Shown: piece after piece, positions 39,658 through 49,348 of the stretch
Position numbering within the stretch: position 1 is the stretch's first letter
Layout of the letters: every line of letters begins with the position of its first letter
NCBI RefSeq assembly: GCF_002775205.1
Contig: NC_036464.1
Coordinates: 29,033,008 to 29,097,007 of the forward strand
DNA from: Xiphophorus maculatus
Lineage: Eukaryota > Chordata > Actinopteri > Cyprinodontiformes > Poeciliidae
DNA length: 64,000 nt
Direction of reading: 5' to 3'
Translations under genes and position numbers: made by a program
The notes under the pieces: model-generated
Told to the model about the DNA's origin: nothing
The model's database searches: none
The model's input: only the letters and a program-made list of their open reading frames with translations

Positions 39658-42600
39658 CTAATCGTTTTCATCAGCATCGTCCAGCAGAAACTCGCTGATC
39701 TGCTCTTTCATTGCAGACCTGCAAAAGATGAAGGTGAGAACTGTTCTGTGTACACAAGTAAATCGGCTAAAGGTCTTAGTTCATTAGCAGCTTCATAAAC
39801 TGGATTACATTTCCTAATGATGTGTAGAATAAAGCAATAACAATGCAGCCAAGATACTGTTATGCAGAATGTTCAGATGGATATTCATTTATTTGTTAAA
39901 AGGATTATTAATTCAATAAGTGTACTTTATAATAATTACTATATTAGTAATTACTAGCTGAAATAATGTTCCACTTACCAGATCGTCAATAAAACTAACC
40001 TGGGACTAGAACTTCTGTCTTGGTCTTACTGGATCTCAGTGATCACAATGTACTGATTAAAAGGCTGGAAAATGGTTCAGGTTGTCTGATGCTACACTGG
40101 TTTAAATCCAATTTGGCAGGAATTATTTTTGAGTCAATAGTTAAATATAAATCTGGGGTTTCTCAAGGGTGTATTACCCAGGCCACTTATTCAATTGATA
40201 TGATTCCACTAACTAAGATTATAAAGTGCTATAACATCTTAAACCACATGTATGCTGATGTAGTAGCACACAATGTGGTAGGAGACACAGAGTTTAGATC
40301 TCTGTGCATCCAAAGGACTCCTCTATATTCATCGAGTCAGTTTATCAGGTATGAACCATGTAGACCTGAACAGTCAGTGTTCCCAGAACCAGAATTAAAC
40401 CTTTAGTTTCTCTGCTTCTCCGCTCTGGAACAAACCTGAGATCTGGAGAGACTGTTGATTCCTTTCAATCAGATTCCGGACTGAAAACATTTTTTGAGTC
40501 CTGCAGTTCACCATCAAACAGTCTGAATACTGAACAGTTTGCCTGATTGCTGATGAGTGACTGAAGTGTGGGATTAAAGTAGGCCAGATAAAACATTTGA
40601 TCATCTTGTACCAAGTGTGAAGGCTGAATGTCTCACCGGTTTTGTCTCCTCTGAACCTCTGACAGGACATACTGAGGGAGATGAGTGACTGAAGACTGTG
40701 AGGAAAACAGAAAAGAAAATGGACTGAAAAAAAGACTGGAACACTTTTACATTAATTATACATTATACATTAATGTATCATTCTGAAAATCTTGGTACTT
40801 CATGAAAATCCTCCTTCCTGCATAGAAATGAGAAACAGAGACCAGACCAGCATATTTCTGGATCTTTAGTTATTAATAATAATAATAATAATTTTTACTT
40901 TATTCATCCCAGCAGGGAAATTATTTCGCAGTTACAGCACACGACAGGAGCTGTGTCTGCAGGCAGCCAGCTGAGCCGGCGCCATTTTTTGAAGGAGGAC
41001 ATGCGGCAGAGGTCGTTGGGACCGGGAGTCGAACCCGCGACGTCCGCGGGTCTAAGGCCTCCAAACGTGGGGCGTGCTAACCCGCTGCGCCACCACAGCA
41101 CACTGGGTGGCGCACACTGTATTATAAGCCTGGCGGGCCTCCAGGCTGAGCATCGTTTGTTTGTTTTAAATAGGATTTTTTTATACACCAGTAACGGTGA
41201 CAGTAAAGACGGATTAAGCTAAACTTATAGCTAGTTATGTAGTGTCTGTGGCTCAGTGGGTAGAGTAGTCGTCTTGTAATCGGAAGGTTGTAGTCAGGGG
41301 CAAGTTAAGTGCCTTGCCCCTGGGCAAGGCACTTAACACCAAGTTGTCTACCAGTCTGCACATGACTGAAAATGTGCTGTCTGAGTTCAGACCATTTACT
41401 ACACAGTTGACTCCTTCAACTGGGCTTTAGATGGTGAGAATCAATTGCCCCGTCCCCTTAATGTTATTATTCACCTCCAAATTTTTGTAACTTAACATTT
41501 CTTAATACTTACTGACCCTACCACCTCTACCACCAGGCTTGGCAAGTTTTCTGGGGGAAACTTTGGAAAAGTACAATCCCCATTTGGTTCACCAATTAGG
41601 AGACAGAGAGGACCAAACAGAACTTCCATCAGGTTCCTTCACTTGTGGGACAGTTTCCACTCACCATGTCTCTGACAGTCCGTCTGCAGCTGTAGCACAG
41701 CAGGCTCCTCAGCTCAGCGGCCTCATGGTCCCTGGAAGACAAAGAGCTCAGAGGAGGGCAGCACAGAACTTGTTCTGGTTCTCCTAAAGTGTCGTAAACT
41801 GCCTCGTCCCTGTCCTTCAACAACCTGGACAGGCTGAGAGAACGGGACAGAGACCTGGTTCTGCATCCAAGGTGTTCCTCCTGTCCTGGTGGTCAGATTT
41901 TAGTAAATAACAATCAACTCTTACCTTGAAGACCTGCAGCAGTCACTAGCCCCTTCTGCCCCCCCACAGGGTCTTTCAGAGGAGCAACACTGTCCAACAG
42001 TAGAAGGTGGTTCTGGTTTCACTGAAACTGTTGGAAAGAAGGAAACACACTCTATTAGTCATAGAGTATATTTTTCATATTAGTCATAGGACTGATCTAA
42101 CTGCTCCCCAGAAGACACACAACACCAGAAATGACACCTGCTCTACAATCAGTAAGAGGATCTAAGGTGATCCTGATGGATTACTGCACCTGAGCTCCGA
42201 GAGAGCTGCTCTGAAATCAGCGTGGCCTGGAGCGCTGAAGCCTCTTCTGAAAATCAGGAGAAAACACAAACTTCACTGATTGTCAGCGGAGAGCCAGAGC
42301 TCCGTATGGAACCTGGAAACAGCGTCATTCTCAAGTTAAAGACGAACGTTTCTTATCTGGTTACGTGGCTCTGAATGCACAGAAATGAGGTGTGTGTAAC
42401 GTCAAGTCCAGGAGTTACGGCCAAGCTCAAAATTACACATACAGACAAATTTAGATGTAGAACAATTTTCATTCGGCCAGTGGTGACCAGCGCCATCAGT
42501 GAAACCCATCACTTCCTATCAGAAACAACGTGAGAGAAGGATCTGTTTGGAACAAAAGCCTCTGTTTTTATTTACAGAACCACTCTGCGGATGTCACTGA

Positions 42601-45600
42601 GCGGCAGAAGAACCGCAGAGAGGAATGAAACGATCTGCCGGAAGAAGCTGGAGTTGCTGCCAAAGTATTAAGCAAAGGCTGAGTACTTGTGGACATGTCA
42701 TTACTTCTGCCTTTTCATCCTGCTGTTTTGAGTTGATTTCTTTCCTCTGGGATGAACATTAAACATCTACATCAGACAGCATGGATATTGATTTGAACAA
42801 AGGTATATAGACATGATGTTCAAGCTGAGCCTCAAGTCCGCCAGTGGTTCCATGTGAGCACCTGATCCCCAAAATGTCTGAGCATGCCACTGCTCTGCAG
42901 AGCAAGATGTAAAAAGTTACAGTGATAACGGAAGACATGCTGCTGCTGTGACTCACCGGCAGCGGTGTCCAGGCCACACACACACAGCACACACCGCTCG
43001 GCGTCCTCGGCGGCGGAGGAGCTCCCGCCTGCCGTCTGCAGCTTCTCCCCGGTCCTGAAAACACGAAGGGTTAAAAGGTCAAGCTGCGATGCCGCCTTAA
43101 CCAGTCCAGATGTTGCTCCGTTTGTGTTCTCTCAGCAATGAGACGTTTCAGCTGAGCTGTCTGTCGTTCTCTGCTCTTCTTCACACACTTCACTGCCAAA
43201 AGTACGAACCTCAGAGCTCCTCCAACGCCCACAGGTGATTCGCTTGTTTTAGTCCGTGATTTCATAACACTGGTTAAGGAAATACTAGTTACAAGACATT
43301 TTTTCCACTGTTATGAGTGAAATATTAGTAAATTACAGATTTGAAAAATGCTCCTGAACTTTGCTGAAAAGTTACTTGTAAGTTAGTTTTGTTTGACTTG
43401 AAGATATTTGGACTAGAAACTAGACCAGAAATACTCGGTGAGATTTAGTGTTTTCGCAGTGCAGCGATGCTGGACCTCCGTCCAGACTGACCGGTAGATT
43501 GTGCTGACAGTGGAGGGGAAGTCAGCCTGCAGCTTGGTGACGAAGCTCTGGGTCAGGCGCTGGATGCTGGCCTTGTCTGGCGTCTGGGAGGGAAGAACAT
43601 GTCTGCCTCAGATAATCGGGACAGAAACAGAGCCGTCCTGTTCTGAAGCAAAAAGAGGAGAGCGACGGTGATCAGACGGTACCTCACCTTTGTGTCCAGG
43701 TTTGGAACGACAACGGATGGAATCTTGAACATATGATTGTAGTAAGCTATTTCTTTAGCTGAGTATTCCCTCATGGGTCTCACTACTGTTACATCACCGT
43801 ATCTGCAGTCAGAGAAGCCCTGGGAAAAAAAACAAAATCAGATATGTTCCATCTAAAGTGGTCCGATAGTGGTCCGGTACTCACCGTGTCCTGGGCCAGC
43901 TGGGCTCCTCTGCCCAGTGAGATACTGGTGAGCAGCTTCACAGCCAGTCTGGTGCAGCTGTCTCCCAGCATGAGCTTACTGTAGCCTCTGGTCCGAGCCG
44001 TGTGCACCAGCAGGTGCTGCCTTTAGGAGGAAAGTCAGTCAGTCAGTCAGCCAGTCAGGATGGATGATTGATGCTTCAACAAATGGAGGACAGAGAACGG
44101 GACGTGGAGTTGCTGCACGATCCGCAACATCAGCTAATCTGCGCAGTAGCTAATAGAAATACATCCAGGGGGTATTTTTATTGATTGTTTTTTTTACATT
44201 TTTGTATGCCACTAATTGTAAAAAATAATGAAGGATTTAGACCGTTTTCACACCTGATAGTCTGGTAGACTCAGTTTGACTGGGAACCAAAACTGTACGA
44301 TTAATTGCAGCTAACAAAGCCAGCCAGCGGCCCCCAAACTCACCGTTTCATTTTATTTTGCAGTGATGGATTGCAAATGTTTAGCACATTTTACACAAAT
44401 GTTCCAAATTTGAAAAACAAAAGATATTAAACTTGCTAACTTGTTTACTGTAAATTCCGTCTGTCTGCAGATGTTCCTTTCAAATAGTTCAATTCGTATG
44501 CCACAGTTAAATATCACTCCGCATTTCAAAATGATAATTAATTAGAGCATCATAAGGTTCAAATCAATAGCCATAATAACACAGACATAATGTCATCTAA
44601 TTACAAATTACTAATAATAGTAGGTATACAGTATAGCCTAGGACTAATGAAATATCTGCTTTTGACATGTTGCTATGGGGGCCTCGAATTAAAATCAGAT
44701 TAGGGCCCCAAAAAGTCTTGGGTCTGTCCTGATCCCAGTTGCCCACTGACTTATAATCTTTGAACTAAATAATGACAGTTATTATTCAGTCAAGACAATA
44801 ACAACATTTTCTAGGAAAATAAGCCATCTTATAACAAGTAATATTTTAATTAACATAAACATGCTACACTTTGCTGATGTATGTTTTAAGAATAATCCAG
44901 GAGAATTCCAGGTGATCCAACCTGAGCGTGTTCAGCAGGTCTTGTTTGGCTGTCAGGGTTTGAGCCGAGCCAATCAGCTGCTGCAGCAGCCGTGTGTGTG
45001 ACTCCTGAACAGCAGGCGGCGACACACCCTCCTGCTCCTCAGCCTTTCCATCGCTGCCGCTGCCGCCACTCTGCAGGAAGAGATCCACAGCTGCTTTGTA
45101 GCCGGAGCCTGGTTGGTCTGACGGCGGTGAGGGAGTCAGGACAGATCCAGGGAGATCCAGAACCTGGAAGAAGGGATGAAAACGCAGAAACTAAAGAGAC
45201 TTCACAATTTATTTTATTTGTTGTTTCTGTTGCTTTGTTTATTTATTTTGGATATTTAAAATGTCCTCCAGTTCCATTGTTAAATGTTCGTTAGAATTTA
45301 AAGTTTATTGATCTTTGAGAATGTGTTCCTGCATTATTAAGCCATTACCATTATATTACTTGAAAATGGTCTCCAAACAACAATATCATCATTTATTGCA
45401 ACTACTGGGGCAATTTAATGTCCAGCAAAATTTGTTATGGTGACAGGCCTATCTGTAACCGTGGAAACAGGTCTGTCCCTGCGCTCATTCTGACCTGCTC
45501 CAAAGGAAGGATGTAGAAGGGGAAACCGGTTGACCTGAACATATCACACAGCTCAGATGTTGCTTTCTGTCTCATCTCTTTACGCTGGCCAAGAGCGCCA

Positions 45601-45604
45601 CCCT

Positions 45605-45659
<55 letters not shown>

Positions 45660-48103
45660 CACGCCCAAAGAAGATGAGTCTAACAGATTTCCTTCAGCCA
45701 GAGAGGAAATAACCGGAGTTACAGAAATGATTTCATTTACCATCGATGTAAACGATCCCAGGGAGGAAGCGCAGCTTTTTATGAGCGTTCTGACTCACAC
45801 CCTGAGAGGGAGACACAGCATGACATGAACACACAGGTTACACACTTCAGTTTTTCACCTAAAACAGGAAAAATGTTTCAACGTTTTAAGTGAAGAAATC
45901 TCCCAGTGGAACAATTTTTTTTAATCTACATTTAATAATTATTGACTTAAAACAAACTCCTATGTCTTGCTGAAAAGTTACTGACTTTGTTTTATTTCAA
46001 GTATGCTAAAATATTTGCAGTAGAACTAGATAAAGATTCTTGGTAAGATTTAGTGTTTTTGCAGTGTAGTGACAGGTTCATGTTGAGTCTGGAGCATGCA
46101 TGGGGCCAGGACTATACATGAAGAGATCTGTCTGCAAACGCCTCCTGCCGACCTTTTCACTCTGGAACTGGTTTCTGGAAAACAGCATTTCAGGGACGCT
46201 AAAATGCTGGGTTCATGTCGATGCAAACCTGGAATAATAATAATAATAAAAAACTAATCCAGTCAGAGCCTAAAACCCCTGCGCTGACAGGACAGTGAAG
46301 AGCGGCCGGATGCTACGATACGACCAGGTTTCACCCAGACAAACCCAGGACCATGTGAGGGGAAAAGGCTGAATGACACGTTCACACCTCTTGGACTTGG
46401 CTGAGCATTGAGCAGGAAGAAGGACCCCCGGAGACCGCCAGCAGCACCTGCAGACAGAGGAGACGCTCAGAGACACGACTTCCACTGAACTCACCACTAC
46501 AGCTGCCAGAACAGTTTCCAGCTCAGTTTGGACCGACTCGGTTCTGCTGGTACCTCCAGATGTGAGAGGAGGCCTTATAGTTTTATGCATGACTAGGGAA
46601 CATTTTCTATATCTCTCATCATCCTCGATGTTGTTGCATATTTATAGAAGCTAAACATAAAATTGGAACTAATTAGCATATGTGTGTTATAGTTGTTAGA
46701 AAACCTGACTCAGCAGGTCTGACCTCAGCCAGTTAAAACCTAATCGCTGCCTTCGTGCCATTTTCTTTTTCCAAAGTCTTTTGGTGGATGGAATGCCTGA
46801 ATAACAATTCTGGTTTTTAATCATAATAATAATAATAATAATAACATCTTCTTGACTAAATAGAAGAGCTGGATTTAAAACCATCCAAGTCGAGATGAGC
46901 AGGATGCAGTGACCTCCTCACTTTCTCTCCAGGGAAGATGACCCGGGTCTTGCCCAGCATGGCTCTGAACTTGTGGATGAAGCTCTCTCTGAAACAGTTC
47001 CTAGGAAACAAACAGAATGAGAGAAAAAGACAGGAAGCACAACAATTTCAAAGCTTTTCTCATTGATACGAGCAACATCCGTCTTATAGATTCTAATTAT
47101 TATGACAAACGGCTGCAGATTAAATCATTTGCAGTGATTCAAACGGCATCACTTACTCCCAGTCTTATATAAATCTGGTTTTCACTGTACTACAGTGGCT
47201 GAGTGATGCTGCTGTGTGCAGTGACTCCTGATCAGTGTCATGTCCTACCTGCAGTATGAATCTCCTGCTCTGATGACCACAGCTGCCAGCTCCTCTTTGC
47301 ATTTGACACATTTTTTCGAAGCACTAACAGCGGAGAGAAAAACTGTGTTTGGTTAAAGAAGTTACATAATAAAATGCTTTAGAAACACGCTAAAATACCA
47401 TACAGAGTGGAACAGATAATACATCAAATTAATGATCCATCTTTTTACCATTTGTCTTTGTATTCACTTTGTAATGTCAGTCACAGTTTCTGAAAATTAT
47501 ATATCAGACAGAGATTTAAAGAGGCACGGCAAAAGCAAATGAGGTGGATTAGCAGTCAGTTATCAGACTGAGTCATCCAGGGTTTGTTCCTGTGAGATCC
47601 TGAATTAAATGTTTTGGCATAATTACCTAATAACTTTACTCTCCTGACTACAACGTCTGATACTAATATTTCTAACTTCAGCCAAAGATGACCTGAGAAA
47701 ATATAAACAATATTTATTTCGTTTAGGAACAAAAAGACATGACAGAAGTCTAAACAAGAAGAAATCCACAGGGGGTAAACAACTTTTTCCCAGCCCTTGA
47801 ACAAATATATCGTTGTCATCACAACAATCTGGAGACACATTAGTGTCACTGCCAGAAACTTTCCTGTTGGTCCTTTTAGAGTAAATGGTTGCAGCTCCTT
47901 TCACCACATTATAGTTCCTGTCCGTTCGAAAACATCTTACTCATTTCATAAAGTTCTGCTGCTTCGCTGAAAAGCCAAACAGCTTCTTTAAATACCAGCA
48001 TTTTCTGTGCGGTGTCCTCCAGGCGCGTGGAGGTTTATGCCGCTCACCTGGGCGTATCCACGCGCTCCAGCTGCTCGTGGTACTCTTCTTCCACCTGACA
48101 CAT
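39658..48103 (-). CDS. ctu2: Cytosolic thiouridylase subunit 2 (one exon not found)
   Basis: CTU2 pairs with CTU1 to 2-thiolate wobble U34 of tRNA Lys, Glu and Gln using sulfur from URM1. Coding exons, in transcript order: 48048-48103, 47249-47323, 46922-47000, 46388-46447, 45741-45801, 45495-45604, 44922-45163, 43885-44020, 43688-43819, 43492-43583, 42957-43054, 42190-42246, 41925-42021, 41665-41731, and the last 39658-39718 (stop 39658-39660). The first 14 join in frame to 454 codons. Landmarks: MCQVEEEY start, CVKC (24-27) and CRNC (43-46), PP-loop-like SGGPSS (76-81), RGYSKLMLGDSCTRLA, VVRPMREYSAKEIAYYN, and C-terminal RCVLCVC and LLCYSC cysteines. The last exon encodes MKEQISEFLLDDADEND. 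Its phase needs a preceding exon of length 3n+2, which I could not see in 39719-41664. Confidence 0.93.
40015..40680 (+). mobile_element. Decayed LINE (Rex1/L2-type) reverse transcriptase fragment
   Basis: The plus strand encodes VLLDLSDHNVLIKRLENGSG, then LHWFKSNLAG, YKSGVSQGC and NHMYADVV. These match the order of motifs in non-LTR retrotransposon reverse transcriptase (LLDLS..DH.IL..RLE, WF.SYL, .GVPQG, YADD). A segment is deleted between the LLDLS and DHNVL blocks, and the YADD catalytic pair is altered to YADV. The downstream FLCFSALEQT-like stretch resembles the C-terminal tail of the same LINE class. It lies inside the last ctu2 intron, antisense to that gene. Confidence 0.75.
40872..41101 (-). 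mobile_element. tRNA-derived SINE
   Basis: On the minus strand the element starts near TGGTGGCGCAGCGGGTTAGC. It has a pol III box A (TGGCGCAGCGG, 41082-41092) and a box B (GGTTCGACTCC, 41025-41035) and ends in a stretch GAAATAATTTCCCTGCTGGG followed by an (ATT)n tail at 40870-40892. That is the plan of a tRNA-head SINE with a LINE-like 3' end. It is not a functional tRNA gene because the acceptor stem does not close. It lies in the last ctu2 intron, beside the left part of a MITE copy. Confidence 0.8.
41108..41567. mobile_element. Second copy of the GTTTCCCCCAGT MITE, with an inserted SINE
   Basis: The left part at 41115-41160 (tgtattataagcctggcggg, cctccaggct, gagcatcgtttgtttg) and the right part at 41520-41567 (ccaccaggcttggcaagttt, ctgggggaaact) match the ends of the element at 34472-34759. 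The intervening sequence includes the SINE at 41228-41450. Confidence 0.6.
41228..41450 (+). mobile_element. SINE with an internal perfect palindrome
   Basis: It begins GTGGCTCAGTGGGTAGAG (box A-like), continues gtcgtcttgtaatcggaagg, and later has ctgggcaaggcacttaac and aagttgtctaccagtctgca. Where other family members carry a box B and a cctgtcacatgtc block, this copy instead carries GTTAAGTGCCTTGCCC (41304-41319), the exact reverse complement of the following 41322-41337. Only two bases lie between. Confidence 0.7.
43274..43461. mobile_element. Partial CACTGCAAAAA fold-back MITE
   Basis: Right-half copy: aaaagttacttgtaagttag, ttgacttgaagatatttgga, ctagaaactag, gagatttagtgttttcgcag, ending TTTTCGCAGTG. 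It lies in the ctu2 intron between exons 43492-43583 and 42957-43054. Confidence 0.65.
45190..45450 (+). mobile_element. Left-truncated copy of the GGCCTGTCACAATAA family
   Basis: Shares tttattttggatatttaaaa, gttaaatgttcgttagaatt, cttgaaaatggtctcc, gtccagcaaaatttgtta and tggtgacaggcc with the copy at 37820-38219. The left third is absent. It lies in the ctu2 intron between exons at 44922-45163 and 45495-45604. Confidence 0.7.
45608..45665. repeat. (AC)n microsatellite
   Basis: About 27 AC units with two GC interruptions sit immediately upstream, in transcript order, of the ctu2 exon 45495-45604. On the minus strand this is a (GT)n tract directly before the acceptor TTTTCAG, where it takes the place of part of the polypyrimidine tract. 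Confidence 0.95.
45885..46066. mobile_element. Partial CACTGCAAAAA fold-back MITE
   Basis: Contains gtgaagaaatctcccagtgg, attattgacttaaaacaaac, cttgctgaaaagttact, agatttagtgtttttgcagt and ends TTTTTGCAGTG. It is the right half of the family at 30317-30653 and lies in a ctu2 intron. Confidence 0.65.
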
Positions 48104-49348
48104 CGCAGCTCGGATGGACGTGTTTCCAGCTCGGGAGAACGAGCCGTGAGTTCCTCCAGTGATCCGAGCAGCTCGTTCTGTTTTAGTTGGGATGTTTACA
48201 AACCACCACAGCTCCAACTAACCTTCTCCTCTTTCTTCTTCTGTTAGTTTTCCTCAAGATTGTAAACCAGCTCGTGGTGCAATACCACCACCTAGTGGAC
48301 TTCAGGGTGAGGCAGGAGGTGGATATAAATAAAGGCGTACCATATGCTCCTGTTTTCCATATGCACCCGCTGCTAATACACAACCATGATTTTTATATGT
48401 CTTTTCTAAAAGTATTTAAATCAGTGTCATGTTTGTTCCTTTTCTGTATTAAGTGGTCCTTTATTTTGTTAGTAAAGGCAGAGGGATGTTTTGAAGCAAA
48501 ATAAAACAGCTTACTTGCCTAAACAGGTACAGCCTCATAAATATATTGTTACCCTTTGAACCTTTTTCATTATGTTACAGCAGAGGTAAGGGAATAACAT
48601 TATAACATGATATAAGCTAAAAAAAGGTACATTTTCCAAAATTCTGCCCCGTCAGCAACAATTGTAAATATCAGTTTTATCTGGCACTTTGTGATTACAA
48701 TGTGTATTGGCTAAAGTTGGAAACAGAGGATAAGGCTCTTAGTTTGGAGCCAGTAATTTAAAACTATTATATGAGACAGAGTGGACATATTGGACAGAGG
48801 ACGGGGCTGAAGCTCAGAAGTGACCCTGATGTTTTCTGCCTGGTGTTTCTGTTGCTGGGTGAACTGCTCTGTGGGATTGCAGTTCCTCGGATCCACCTCC
48901 CGCTGCCAGCAGATGATCCGCGGGACTTCATCTTCCAGGGAGCTGAGCGCGCGGAGCGCCACGGCGAAGCCTCGCGAGCAAGCGCGTCTCTGGAGCCGCC
49001 AGCGCGGATCTCACAGCCATCTGGATGCAGCTTTCCCTGCGCTCCACACGTTTATGGGTCGAGGGTTTTAATTGAGGTCAAGCATCACGGCGTCGTGCTT
49101 TCAGTCGCCAGCGAGCGCTGCTCCCAATGTTTACTTCTCTGGCATGTCTTCTCCAGCCAGGGGGAAGTAAAGCTGAACAACAGAGGAGACATTTCTCTCG
49201 TTTATTTATTTATTTATTTTTTAGAAAAAGCCGTAGTAGAGGGACCCTTTTTTCCCCCCATCCGCTGTACGGAATATGCACTAGCTAGTTTGAACTGTTA
49301 GTCCCCTGGTGAGGCTTTTGTCGACAACTGCGGCTCCTCTTCGGCTCC
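48104..49348. promoter_or_regulatory. Shared upstream region of divergent ctu2 and rnf166
   Basis: The two start codons face away from each other across 1.25 kb. The part from about 48890 to 49350 is CpG-rich and probably holds the rnf166 promoter and 5' UTR. A (TTTA)n run lies at 49199-49219. The part next to ctu2 (48050-48180) is moderately GC-rich. No TATA box is evident. A 176-codon open frame at 48771-49301 runs through the CpG-rich segment. Confidence 0.5.

Noticed and set aside
41021-41101. tRNA gene on the minus strand
   Set aside because: Box A and box B are excellent, but the acceptor stem does not pair and the sequence continues into a LINE-like 3' end and an (ATT)n tail, so it is a SINE.
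47556-47907. Overlapping minus-strand frames in ctu2 intron 1
   Set aside because: They lie between two well-supported ctu2 exons, have low-complexity hydrophobic content and no matching family known to me.
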